Under the pieces are notes generated by a model, which saw nothing but the letters and a program-made list of their open reading frames with translations, was not told the DNA's origin and ran no database searches. A program made the position numbers and the translations under genes. From the NCBI GenBank assembly GCA_029783825.1, contig JAREIK010002450.1, forward strand, positions 1,121,039 through 1,185,038: a DNA stretch of 64,000 nucleotides. Reading direction: 5' to 3'. This document shows positions 12,801 to 27,800 of this stretch, piece after piece; position 1 is the first letter of the stretch, and each line of letters opens with the position of its first letter. The stretch is from Sapria himalayana (Eukaryota > Streptophyta > Magnoliopsida > Malpighiales > Rafflesiaceae).

Positions 12801-15800
12801 TAATATCTTTAATCTATAAATTCCACCCCCCTCCATTTAACATTTATATTTTTCAAAAACATAAATTCTCTCAAATCGTTCTATTTCTCTCTCAAAAATC
12901 TTGCTTCTCTCTCTCGGGTCTCGGGATTTTGGCATTCAGCTTGGATTTTCGTGAATCTTTTCTTGAGTTTTGAACATTAGAGCTTGACTGCGGTGCACCG
13001 TGCAGGTGACCGACCTCACTGCTTTTACCGGGTAATTAATTTTACGGTTTTTTTTTTAACTTTCTCTCTCTATAGTTTCTCTCTCTAGACCAAAATTAAG
13101 AAGATTTAAAATCAGTCATCTAGTCTTTATTAAACTATTCTTAGAAACAAAAATCATAAAAAATAATAAATACAACTAAAACATATTAAAATTTAGAAAA
13201 TAAAAATATTACCCAAAGGTCTGAGGCTGCCGAAACTTTGATTTTTCCGGTCGTCTCAACCCAAACTTCTAAAAAACAAAAAACTAGGAGGACTTCTATA
13301 GTTTAGACTCATTTTAATATAATGAAACAAAAAAAATATTAGGGATGAGAAACAAGAAATGACACAATGTAAATATTATATGTGACTTTTAACATGTAAG
13401 AGTTCGTTTTGGACTGGGCACCTTAAGAGGCATGCCGAATTATGCACCAAAAAATATAGACCATTAGATCCTAGGCAAACCCAACTTGGCACTGCATTTT
13501 TTGAGACTGGATCGAGTTCAGTCTCAAAGTTTACTTCCTTCATATACTCCAGTGAGGTGGGTAGGGACGACATGACCAGACTTATCACATTGATGGGTCT
13601 TCCGATCAGATTTTCAGAAGATCCAATGGTAGCGCATCATGCAGACATATTTTCAGCCTGCCTATCATAGGATTCCTAGGTCCACATCTAGGAATGACAT
13701 ACTAAAAATATATAAGTTAGAAAAACAAAAAATAATTAAAGAATTTATGGCATATAGTGGAGTGGTGTCCGTGACGTCTGATATCTGAACAAGTCACGAT
13801 GAATCTTCTTATGCATATCTCACCAGCCACTATATAGATTCAAACTGAACAATCAATAAAAAAATTTTAGGATTCTCTGAGATTCTTCATCTTCATGATG
13901 GCCCGGCCATTTTTGAGTGTATGATGAAAATCTTCAGGGAATATAAAATTCAAAATACAACTTTTAGTATCACATTAGATAACGTATCTAATAATGGAGT
14001 AGCGATCAACATGTTTGTTAGGAATATTAGAGACGCACCATTAGGAGAGATCTTTCATGTCAGATTCATATGTCACGTGATTAACCTGATTGTTTAAGCG
14101 GGTATAAAGGTGTGTTCCACCGCATTTGATAATATACGTAATGTACTAAAATATATTCGCACTCCTCGCAGACAACAAGAGTTTGGTAGTCTCTGTTTGT
14201 CTGCGAATCTTAAGAAGAAGAAATTACAATCAGATGTGAGACATCATTTGAATTACATGTACCTGATGTTAGAATCATGTGTTGGATACGAACATGTGAT
14301 ATCCAACTACTTTAATAGTAAGAGTGATGAACTTATTATTGACGACACTGACTGGGCTTCAGAAATTTTATTTATGAAATTTCTGAAATTTTTTTATGAC
14401 ACGACGAACATGTGTTCGTCGGTTTATGCGCCCACCACTTGCATTGCACTCCGGTGCATATGCAACATTAGTAGCATGTTTAGGAAGTATCGAGCTGACC
14501 CGACACTTAGCTATATAGTTACAGAGATGAAAACCAAGTACTTAAAGTACTAGTCCACCGTTCCATCTCTTTATTGTCTCGCTACATGCATGGCCATATG
14601 GTTAAGGTGGAAGTAATAAAAAACACTCTGACTTACATTTCCTCGTGCATGAACCTGGAAGACCCACCTGAAGGGTTCATTCACGAGAAGTTGACTGACT
14701 TGTTCATATACTACGATACTAGGTATGGTGGTGGTGGTGGTGAGACTGTGATTACGGACATTGATACCTTATTCGGAGATGACGATTTTTCTATTCAGCT
14801 AGCGAGGGGGAAACATATGGGTGGACCATCACATAGGAGCGAGCTGTCTCGGTACTTTGATACCGATTACTGCTCAATCCTATCACATTTTGATACTAAG
14901 AATCTTGATATATTACAGTGGTGGAAATCATGAGCCCACCTTTCCCTTGCTATATAGGATGACACAGAATCTACTGATTTCTCCGGTGTCGAGCGTAACA
15001 TCGGAGTCTGCTTTTTCTATTGCAGTAAATGTTATTTCGGATAGGAGATCGAGAATACGTTCAGATATTGTTGAGGCCTTGGCTTGTTTGAAAGATTCGA
15101 GGTTTTGCATCCATGATCGTACTGGAGCTGGGACTGGGACATGGACTACAGTCGCAACCACTATGATGGCGGAGGAATTGATTGCCGATAATGAACCATA
15201 TAATATTAATCTTGATGTTGCGGCTAATGATTCTCATGATATGCCGATTGACGATTGATGATGATCTACTATTTTTTATTTTCGATATTTTTTTTATTAA
15301 TTGTACGCTTTGTTTGTACGTTGTGTTGAAACTGTAATTTGTTTGGTTCGGACCTTCGGTTTCAAATGGATGATTGATAATTTTTCATTTGTGTTGTTTA
15401 TGTTTATTTTATTTTTTATTTTTTCTAACATAATGTATTGATTTATTTTTATTTTTTTAATATTTCATTTAAAAATTAATAACTTTATTATATAATTAAT
15501 AATTATAATAAAATTTAAACTAATTTGATATTACAAAAAAAAAATTTAAACTTTGTTATTTTAATAAATTTTTAATTTTAACTTTTTAAAAATTATAAAT
15601 ATATAATACTATACAATATCTAAAATTTTAAATATATTTTAATATTTAAAAAAAAAAATTTCTGCCCCGAACAACCTGGCCTGGCCCTACGGGCCATGCC
15701 GGGCTCAACTTTTTTAAACCGTGCCCGGCCCTGCACGAAAGCACGCACGTGCTCCAAAAAACGGGCCGGGCCAACCCGGCCCGTTTGACACCTCTAGATA

Positions 15801-18800
15801 CAATATCTGAAGGACTGATTGCAAGATTATAAGGTTTCATAGTATGCTCATCTCTGCTCTAAGAAGGCTGAGCATGAAATTTTTCTCAGTATATATTTTA
15901 AGTTATGGGTTGTCAAGTCTCCTACTTGTTGACTCAATATTTGTCCGTACTAGTAAAAACTTATTGACCACTATGTCATTTCGGTCAAAAAAAAATCTCT
16001 ACACGATAAATCTCACTCCATCAAATTCAACGTAACTTGAATTTGTTGGTAATATAAAAACTTAATAAGATTACATAATACCAAGCATCAACATACTCAA
16101 ATATCTACAACTTTACTTGAACATGAATAGTTCTATAAATTGTACTTCATTGTCGTATGAAAAAAACATACTCAAATATAATTGATGAGTGCATATATCA
16201 ATTAAATGGTAGTCCAAACAGGGCTACAAGTAATATAAAAAAATAATAAATTCAAGTGCAATATCTAAATTTACATCCTTTATAGACTTACTAAAAAAGA
16301 ATCATGATAAAAAAAAACAATCACACTGACTAGAATCTTATTAATCTCCAATAAAAAATATTTAAATCTTATTTGATTACTAGAGTATCAAATAAAAATG
16401 CATCTCAATATTTTAAATGTCAACATGTCTCATTATGAAGTGTAGTCAATGACAATATAAAAAAATCTGCTAATTATAAGAAACAAGCTATATAGCTTCT
16501 CCCCGGAATATATAATCTAAAATAAAAGTGTAAAATAAATCAGATAGCCCGAGCACAGAACAAGGCACGACCCAAAATAGTCATGTCAAGCCAATATGAC
16601 ACAGTTCAAAATCAAACCTGGACTACAGTCGTGCAGGTCCATGGCATAGCTCATGTTGTGCTAGTCCAAAGCCAACCATGCCTTGTGCCAAACCAAACAT
16701 GACATGAGTGCCTGGCCATTTGGCACGGTACACAAGCACGGAGATGGGGAGTAGGTCACAAGTTTTTTAAAAAAATCAGCATTGTCCAGCCAAGTAACCA
16801 CTGGCCATCACATGTATGTAATAAGTGTTGACCACTATTATGAAAAGTATACGATTCACAATTTAATTCATAATTTAATTTATGATTCATGTGATAAATG
16901 ATTCGACTCTTTAAAATAATCAAAAATATATATGAATCAAAGACCGAATCACTGAATCACGAATTGACTCACACGAATCGATTTAATACTGATTCTCAAG
17001 AAAGCAAAATCCTCAAAAAATCACAAAAATAAAAATAAAAATACAAAAAAAAAATTACTAATGGTAGGAATTAACTAAAATAGAAAAAAAATAATTTCAA
17101 GAATTGGTATTACGAATCTAATATAAATAAACAATAAATTATCAAAAAATCATAAAAATAAAAATTAAAATACTAAAAAAATTACCAATAGTAAAAAATA
17201 GGAATTAATTAACGTAAAAAAAATCATAAAAAATTAGATTCATAATTCAATTCTCGATTCTCGATTCACTAATCAAGCATTCTAATTTTTAATTCAAATC
17301 TCAATTTAATAACTATAATCTTGACAAAGAAAGCGACAAGTAAGTTATATCACTTTCATTATCGTAAAAAATAAAAAAATTTAATTTTTTTTTCTAATTT
17401 TTCGTCAATGTCTGAATTGATTCCAATCATCCAATGATTACTAGACACAAATCCAATGATAGTCAAATATTTGCTCATTTTTTATATTTAAAAGATTAAA
17501 AAAATAAAAAATAGACAAATTTTATAAATATAAAACAGAAATTTTTTGATAGTCCCTGCCATGTCCCTCCTAGATTTGCACAATTTAAGATCGAGGCACA
17601 AGGTCGCAGTGACTTTGGGAAATACAATTTAGGAGCAAGAAAAATGAGGCAACAAAGTGGAGAATGCACCACCCTACCCCATGACATAAAAATCTCACCC
17701 CACCCCACCAAAAAATAGGGCATGGAGCAAAGGACTTGGAGAATCCCCGATAGAACGGGACATGAGGAGATCACCTCAATTTTCTCGCCTCATTGTTATG
17801 CCTATACATGATGATGATGCTCTATATTCACTTTTGCACTATCATACCATAGGCACTGATTGATGGTTCATGTGGTTTTTAAATTTTTTATATGATTACA
17901 ATGTAATAATTTATGCACTATGATATATTTATATCGTTTATATATTTTATTATGATTTATGCACTAATATTATATTATACTTTATTTATTATGAGTTATA
18001 TTTTAATTCATCACATTTTAATTCTATAAATATATATCATTCAATGTATATATCAATCACTTATTATCTAATTTTTTTTATTTTCTATTTTTAAGTGTAT
18101 TATTTTAAAAAATAATTTAATAACAGGTTATAATTTTTTAAAATATATTTTATTTGAATTAAAAATTTTAGCCCAAAAGAGCCAAACAACATGATTCGAT
18201 TTGTGCTGACAAGAACTGGCATGGTCTGCATTTTGTGGGCCGAATGAGTTGTGTTGGGCCAGGTGTAAATCATCACGTGCCTTAACAATCACGGTGGCAT
18301 AGCTAGGCCAATCTAAAATGGGTCATGCTGACACAACATAGCCCAATTGATACTTCTAGTTGAGATAGTACAAGAAAATCAAGTATTTGAAATATTAATA
18401 TATCACACTATCTTTTTATTACTTTGTTATTTATATGAATCCTATAAATTAAAATGAAAGAAATAAAAAAGAAATTAAAATACATATTTACTTATATAAA
18501 CCAAACCAAAGAACCAAATAGTTGGATTCTTAAAAAATATAGTACAATCTATCATACACTTCGTATGGTAGTACTAACGAGCCTCTGAATACAAACATTA
18601 ACACTGTATTTAGAAATAATAGTTTTTTTATTTAGTTAACTAGGAACAAACAATGAGATATTACATCGAATAGAAAAGAATTATCTCGATACCTAGATAC
18701 TAATTATTATTTTATTATATCATATGATGATAATAAGAATTTAAATATATTGAGTTTAATAAAATTATATGAATCTACATATCTCATATAATATAAGATA

Positions 18801-21800
18801 GCACGTAATCTACTAACATATCTAGAATCTAGTATCGTATCAAAATTTAATTTGTCTATGACTATGAATAGGAGCAAGTTATCTTAATATATTGATACTG
18901 ATTACTATTTCATTTTATTACATAATGATAATATTAAGATGACATGTGTTGATAAAAATCATATAAATTCATATATCTCAAGCTATCTAAAATGAGATAT
19001 GATCTATCGACCTCTCCAATATTAAGCATAATATTGAAATCTAATTTTTTATAATTATAAATATTATTTCAAATTAAAGATCCAAATAGTGACTAGATAA
19101 CATAAAAACACTTTTATAAATTAAATGACCAAGAGGATTCAAAAATATATCTTCAAAATAAAGAGATAGAGCTTCTAGAAGATAATGACTCACATAATTT
19201 AAAGAATATTAAGAATACCACTAAAATTAACTTCAAAATCAAACATACTAATCCAAATCTAAACCATACTACACACTGAGTAATCACTAAAGGATATTAG
19301 AGGAGTGACATGTGTGTTGATGATGTTGCTGACTATTATTCATTTTCATTGTCATGCCATACTGCAATTTAAAAATTTTTTAATTTAATATTATTTGTGA
19401 TATCATTATTAAATCAAAATCACAAAAGCAAAAAAAATATATTTTTTTTATAGAGTTGCAAATTTTATTAATTTTAATTTATAATGCAATATAGTGCTAC
19501 ATCACAATATCCAATGGCCAATTAATTGGAACTTGATTGGCTAGCTACTATGCAACCTATGCTAAATGGGCTAGCCAGTGGTATTGTAGTGGTGGCACAA
19601 TATAGTGGAGTGTACATGTCACTACTAATACAATTTGACATAACCTGGTTTGACCCAACACAACTTAACATGACGAAATGAACAAGGTAGGCCATTGTGT
19701 TAGGCCGGGTCACCCTCCCATGATGTCGTAGAAGCATAGCATGAGACGACTTGAGTTCCCAATTTGTGTTGTGTCAGCCCAGCATAACTCAATTGATACC
19801 TCTAAGCTGAGAATACACAATAGGTTCAAAACACTCAAATATTAATTGAGCGATATTATCGTTGAAGTAAAAATATATATAATCCATAAAGCTTGAACTC
19901 GAATAAAAATTTCCTTTAAAATTTTCCTATCTTGAAAATAAATATCAGTGAAAATAAAGAAAAAATTAATGTTAAATTATTTTGCCAGACAATTTATAGA
20001 TAAAAAACAAACAATAATTAAGAATTACTACTATGTAACTTTCAAATTACTATCATCAGTAACAATAATACTTTTAGAACAAAAATAATACAGAAAATAT
20101 ATGATAGGATTACCAATTATATGAATATGTATTCTCGTATCGATAATTTAGGAGTCTAAAGTGACGATAAGATTAAAATAACTAGTAATATCAAAAAAAA
20201 AAAAAATTGATTGTTTTAAAAAAGTTGTGTGCTCTTCTCTAGGTAATATCACGATTGATTAACACTATGAGAACTCTTGATTGACTCTTGCAAGCAACAT
20301 TTCTATCACTATTATATAATGCTCTCAATCTCTTCTCCAGAAATAGTATGAAACAATTATTGTTGTGTGGACTATTCTCCTAAAATGAACACACTAGAAT
20401 GAGATTTTCCTATATATATCTACAATAATAATCCCTATTAATTACTCCAAAAAATAAAATTATATTAAAACATAATTTTAGACAAACTATGATTATAATC
20501 TAGAGGTGTCAAACAGGCCGGGCCGGGCTGGCGCGGCCAGTTTTTTTAGGGGACGATCGTGCTACTGTGCCCGGCCCGGCACGGTTTAAAAACAGCGAAG
20601 CCCGGCACGGCCCGTAAGCAGGGCAGGCCGTGCCGTGCCGTGCCGGGCCGGCTTGGGCCTGGCCATACGGGCCAGGGTAGAGGCAGACCCGAGAGGCAAA
20701 AAAATTTTTTATTTATTTTTTAAAAATTTTATATATTGTAATTCTGTAAGTGTATAGTATTAAATATAAATACTTTTAAAAATGTTAAAAATAAAAATTA
20801 ATTAAAAAAAAGTTTAGAAATTTTTTTTTTATCAAATTCAAATTAGTTTAACTTTTATTATAATTATTAATTATATATTAAAGTAATTAATTTTTAAAAT
20901 TAAATTTAAATAATAAAAAAAATAAATCAATACATTATGTTAGTAAAAATAAAAATTAAAAAAAAACATAAACAACACAAATTAAAAATTATCAATCATC
21001 CATTTGAAACCGTAGGTCCGAACAAAACAAATATCAGTTTCAACATAACGTACAAACAAAGCGTACAAATACAATCAATAAAAAAAACATCAAAAACAAA
21101 AAACAGCAGATCATCATCAATCGTCAATCGGCATATCATTAGAATCATCAGCAGCAACATCAAGATCAGTATAATATGGATCATCATCATCAGCAATCAG
21201 CTCCTTTGCCATCGTAGTGGATGTGGATGCGACTGCAGTGCCTGTCCCAGTCCCAGCTCCAGCACGAATATAGATGCTAAACTTCGATTCCTCCCAATCC
21301 TTCAAATAAGCCAAGGCCTCCACCATATTTGGACGTAATCTCGATCTCCTATCCAAAATCACGTTCACTACAACAGAAAAAGTAGACTCCGAAGCTACGC
21401 TCGACACCGGAGGAATCAGTAGATTCCGTGTCATCCTAGATAGCACGGTAAAGGTGGACTTATATGATTTCCACCACTGTAATAAATCAAGATTCATAGT
21501 ATCAGGAAGTGATAGGATTGAGCAGTAATCGGTATCTAAGTACCGAGACAGCTCGCTCCAATGTGATGGTCCACCCATACGTTTCCCCCTCGCTAGCTGA
21601 ATGGAAAAATCGTCATCTCCGAACAAGGTATCAATGTCCGTAATCACAGTCTCACTACTACCACCACCATACCTAGTATCATAGTATGTGAATATGTCAG
21701 TCAACTTCTCGTGAATGAACCCTTCAGGTGGCTCTTCCAGGTTCATGCACGAGGAAATGAAAGTCAGGGTGTTTTATACCCCTTCCACCTTAACCCTAGG

Positions 21801-24800
21801 GTCCATGCATGCAGCGAAGCAATAAAGAGATAGAACGGTAGACCAGTACTTCAGGTATTTGGTCTCCATCTCTGCAACCATATGACTAAGCGTCGAGTCA
21901 GCTCGATACTTCCTAAAAATGCTACTAATGTTCCATATGCACCGGAGTGCAATACAAGTTGTGGGCGTATAAACCGACGAACACATGTTTGTCGTGTCAT
22001 AAAAAATCTTCAGGAATTTCATAAATAAAATTCCTGAAGCCCAGTCAGTGTCGTCAATAATAAGTTCGTCACTCTTACTATTGACGTAGTCGGATATCAC
22101 GTGTTCGTATCTAACACATGATTTCTATATCAGGTACGTGTAATTCCAATAATGTCTCACATCAGATTGAAATTTATTCTTCTTAAGATTCGCAAACAAA
22201 CAGAGACTACCAAACTTTTATTGTCTGCGAGGAGTGCGAATATATTTTAGTGCATTGCGTATATTATCCAACGTGGAGAAACACACCTTCATATCCGCTT
22301 GAACAATCAGATTAATCACGTGACACATGCATCTGACATGAAAGATCTCTCCTAATGGTGCGTCTCTAATATTCCTAACAAACATATTAATCGCTACTCC
22401 ATTATTAGAAGCGTTATCGAATGTGATACTAAAAATTTTATTTTGAATTTTATATTCTTTAAAGATTTTCATCATACACTCAAAAATAGCCGGGCCATCA
22501 TGAGGATGAAGAATCTAAGTGAATCCTAAAATTTTTTTTATTGATTTTCCAGTTAGAATCTACATAGTGACTCGTGAGACATTCATAAGAAGAATCATCG
22601 TGACTTGTCCATATATCGGACGTCACGGACACGACTCCACTATATGCCATAAATTCCTTAATTATTTTTTATTTTTCTAACTTATATATCTTTAGTATGT
22701 CATTCCTAGATGTGGACCTAGGAATCCTACAATAGGAAGGCTGAAAATAAGTCTGCATGATGCGCACTACCCTTGGATCTTCCGAAAATCTGATCGGAAG
22801 ACCCATCAATGTGATGAGTCTGGCCATGCCGTCCCTACCCAACTCGCTGGAGTATATGAAGGGAGTAAACTTTGAGACTGGACTCGATCCAGTCTCAAAA
22901 AATGCAGTGCCAAGTTGAGTTTGCCTAGTATCTAATGGTCCATGTTTTTTTGGTGCATAATTCGGTATGCCTCTTAAGGTGCCTAGTCCCAAATAAACTC
23001 TTACATGTTAATAGTCTCATATAATATTTACACTGTGTCATTTCTTGTTACTCACCCCTAACATTTTTTTGTGTTATGATTTTAAAATGAGTCCAAACTA
23101 CATAAGTCCTTCTAGTTTTTTATTTTTTAGAACTTTGGGTTGAGACGACTGGAGAACCCAAAGTTTCAGGAGCCTCAGACCTCTGTGTAATATTTTCATT
23201 TTCCAAATTTAAATACGTGTCAGGTGTATTGTCATTTTTTATGATTTTTTATTTTTTCCTAATTTTTTTCTAGAGAGAGAAACTATAGAGAGAGAAAGTA
23301 AAAAACGTAAAATAAATTACCCGGTAAAAGCAGTGAGGTCAGTCACGTGCACGGTGCACCGCAGCAAGCTCTAATGTTCAAAACTCAAGTCGAGTTTCAC
23401 GAAAATCCAAGCCGAAAGCAAAATCCCGAGGCCCGAGAGAGAGAAGCACGGTTTATGTGAGAGAAAGATAAAGATTTGAGAGTATATGTTTTTGAAAAAT
23501 ATAAATGTTAAAGGGAGGGGGGTAGAATTTATAGATTAAAGATAATAATTTTTTATAAAAAAATATTTTTTTTATATTTTTTTGAATTTTTAATAATTAT
23601 TTAGGGGGAAGAATCACGAGGACCATTGGATTTTGCCCCCTAGCCGTTTGAGGCGAATCCAACGACTGAAATTTAATAATAATTGCATATTTTTTTCCCC
23701 GTTGGGATTGGGACCGTGGGTCGGGTCCATTCAGACCCGACCCGGGGTCTTTTTTTCAAGAGGAGCCGGGTCACGCGTGGCCGCGTGAAACCGGCACGGG
23801 GAGAACCTGTGCCGGCGTGCCGTGCCACGGTCCGAGCTGTGCTAGGTTAGGCACGGCACAGCACGGGCCAGGCATGGCACGGCCCGTGCTTAACTCGGGC
23901 ACGGCACGGGCCCGGGCACGGTTTTTTAACGTGCCGGGCCGGCCCAGGGACGGCTGAACCGTGCCATGCCTCGTGCCGGGCCGGGCCGGCCCGCCCGGTT
24001 GACACCTCTATTATAATCACTTTTTTTTAATATTGAATTTATAAAAGCAGTAAACCCAATCAAGATTTCTATCTCGGGCCACAATGATCATCATCATGTC
24101 ATAGTTGTGAAAGGTGTAAGGCACAATAAGGTGCAAAGGCCTCTTAAAGCCTTAAGGTGTAATATGCCCTTAAGGAATAAATTTTTTTATGTAAGGCACA
24201 CCCTATTTTACATATATATTTGATAAAATATAATAAAATATACTAATCCAAAAATACTCTTACACCTTTCAACTCACCTATTGCACATCGCCCCTCGCCG
24301 TGGAGCTCGTCTAGGAGCTCGACGAGGAGCTCAATAATGTTCAACCAAGAGCTACATGGAGCTCTGCCACGAGCTCCATGCAACTCCTCGTCGAGCGCCA
24401 TCGAGCTCTTGGTTGAGTTACATGAATGGAAACCTGCACGAAGACGTCCCTACCAAGGCGAGGCGCAATGTTTGCGCCTCGCCTGCACTTGAGCCTAAGT
24501 GTGCATTTCACAACTATGCATCATGCGCAGGCCAAGCTCACTATTGTGCACCATCACACACACCACCACATACACACTACTACACACCATTGCACCCACC
24601 ACCTTGCACTGACAGCATGCCTGAGTAGATATATCAAATAGGTCAAGTAGCCCGAGCCCAGCCCGAGGCACGGCACGACTCGGTCGTGTTGGGTCAAGTA
24701 CAACCCAGTAGAATGGTCCATGGGCACGGTATCTCAGCACGAGTCGAGTGGTGCCCCGACCCCGCCCCAGGCCCCTGACCTGAAGCCGATGCCCGATGGA

Positions 24801-27800
24801 TTCGATATTTTCGTCGGGTCCATAACTCGACCCGTAGTCTTTTTTCGCAATCCCCGGACCCAACCTGTTAGTTCCAGAAGCTGAAGCTTTTAAAAATTTG
24901 GACTATTCGGGTTGGTTCGACAGTCGAACCAACCCTATGATGAAAAAAAACAAGGAAGCACGGACACGGCTCCCTACAGCCGTGTCCACGTGTCCGATAC
25001 ATGGACACGTGGACACGACACGGATATGTGTCTGATACGCCACGTGGCGTATCATTGCACAATCCGTATCTGATACGCCACGTGGCGTATCGGATGATTG
25101 CGTCGGTAGCCGTATCCACATCTATAGTGCCCGACGTCCGACGACATCGGGTGGCCAACATTGCAGCATGGGCGACGTTGGCCACTAGCAGGGGGCAGGC
25201 GCGATTTGAGGGGAGAGGAAGGGGCAACGCGATTTGAGGGGAGAGGAAGGGGCGGCGCGATTTGAGGAAAGAGGCAGGGGCGGCACGATTTGAGGGAAGA
25301 GGCAGGGGCGGGCGTGATTGAGGGGAGAGGCAGGGGCATAAAATAAAATATTTTTTATAAAATAAAATAAAAAATATATATTTTTATATAATATAATTAT
25401 AAAATATTATTTTATAAAATAAAATATTTATTAATATTATCTTATAAAATAAATAATATATATTTATTTTATATAATAAAATAATTTAATTTAATTTAAT
25501 AAATTTTATAAAATACCTAATATTTATAATTTTTATTTTTATTTTTTTATCATGCCGTTTCCTAGCCGTATCTGTATCCTAGTTTTTTAGAATTTGTCGT
25601 GTCCCCGTATCCTACCGTGTCGTATCCCCGTGTCTGTGTCCGTACTTTTTAGAAAAAAAATATTAAAATTCAAATATAATCAGTTGATATTTCCTCTCCA
25701 ATGACAAAGGAGCAGAATTCGATAACACTAAGGATTCTGCTCATTTTTAAATAAAAAAAAATAAAAAAAAAATAAATAAAGTATTTTTTATAAAAAAAAA
25801 TAATGTTTTCTTTATCTATAAAATCACCCCTATCATTCTAAGATTTATGTTTTCAAAACATAAATCTTTTCTCTTGCTAATTCTCTCTCTCTTGGATTCT
25901 TGATTCGATTTTGGGCTTACCGCTTTCAGAGTTTTGGTTTTCAGGACTTGGATGTACTGAGGTATAATTTGTGCTGTACGAACATAAAAAATCTAAAGTT
26001 TATGTATTAGGGTTTATATGTATTTTTTTTATTAATTAGTTTTTATGTTTTAAAATTTTAAATCTAAAATCTTCTTTTCTCTAATCTAGTCTCTCTCTCT
26101 CTCTCCTAATTCTAACTCTTAAGTGGAATCTAAAAAATAAAAAAAATAATAAATAATAATTTTAATAATGAAAATATAATTAATTATAATTTAGATGATA
26201 AAAATCCTACAAAAAAATATGAGACTACCGAAATATTAGTTTCTCCGATCGTATCATCCCAAACATCTAAAAAATAAAAAACTTGAAGAACTTTATTAGT
26301 TTGGGCTTACTTTAAAATAATAAAATAAAATAAAAAATTAGAAGTGCAAAAAAAGAATTGACACAGTGAAAATATTATATAAAAATATTGACATATAAGA
26401 GTTCGTATGGGACTGAGCACCTTAAAAAGTATGGTGAACTCTATACCAAAAAATATGGTACATTAGATCATAGACAAACCCAACTCAGCGATGAATTTTT
26501 TAAGGTTACATCCAGTTCAGCATCAAAGTTTATCCCCTTCATATTCAACAATGAGTTGGGGAGGGAAGACATGGTCAAACTGATCACTATGATAGATCTT
26601 CTGATTAGATTTTAAGAGGATCCAAGAGTAGTCAATATCATGCAGACATATTTTCAACCTACATATCATATGATTACTAAAACCACATCTACGAATGACA
26701 TACTAAAATATTATAAGTTAGAAAAATAAATAATAATTAATAAATTTAAGGAATATAGTAAGGTGATATACGTGACGTCTGATATCTGGACTAATCATGA
26801 TAATGCATCTTATATACACCTCACTGCTCACTATGTAGATTCTAAATATTCTCTATCCTCATGATAACCTGATAATTTTTGAGTGTATAATAATTTTTTT
26901 TTAAAATATAAAATTCAAAATAAAATATTTAATATCACATTCAATAATACATCTAATAATGAAGTAAAGATTAATATGTTTGTTAGGAGCAATAGAAATG
27001 AACCATTAGAAAATATTTTTCAATTTAGATGCATGTGTCATGTCATTAACCTAATATTATAAGTAGGGATGAAGGTGTGTACCCTTATTTTAGAAAATAT
27101 ACGTAACTAACTAAAATATACCCACAGACAACAGAAGTTTGGTAGTCTCTGTTTGTCTGCGGGTCTTAAGAAGAAAAAATTTCAACCGAATATGATACAC
27201 TGTTAAAATTACATATACATGATTTTAAAGTCATGTATTAGGTATGAATACGTGATATCTAACTATGTCAATAGGAAGAATGACAAACTTATTATTGATG
27301 ATACTGACTGAGTTATAAAAATTATATTTATGAAATTCCTGAAGATTTTTTATGATACGACAAATATGTGTTCATCAGTTTATACTCTTACTACTTATAT
27401 TGCAAGGTACATATGCAACATTAGTAACATGTTTAGAAAATATCGTGACGACCTGACACTTAGCGATATAGTTATAGAGATGAAAACTACGTACTTAAAG
27501 TACTGATCAATTATTTCATCTCTTTATTGTTTGTCTGACTGCATAGACCATAAGATTAAGGTGAAAAGAGTAGAGAACATTTTAACATATATTTCTTCAT
27601 ACATGAACTAATAAGTTTCACTTAAATGATTTATTTACGAAAAATTGATCATATTCTTTAAATAATACAATACTAGGTATGATGGTAATAGTAATGAGGC
27701 TCCGAGTATAAACATGAATATCATATTTAGAGATAATGACTATTCCACACAGGTAGTGAGAAAAAAACAATAGAGTGAATCATCGAATATGAACGAATTA

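Noticed and set aside
24356..25339. Clustered open frames on both strands
   Set aside because: They cover a MITE, a hAT arm, palindromes and a minisatellite. No domain pattern is seen.
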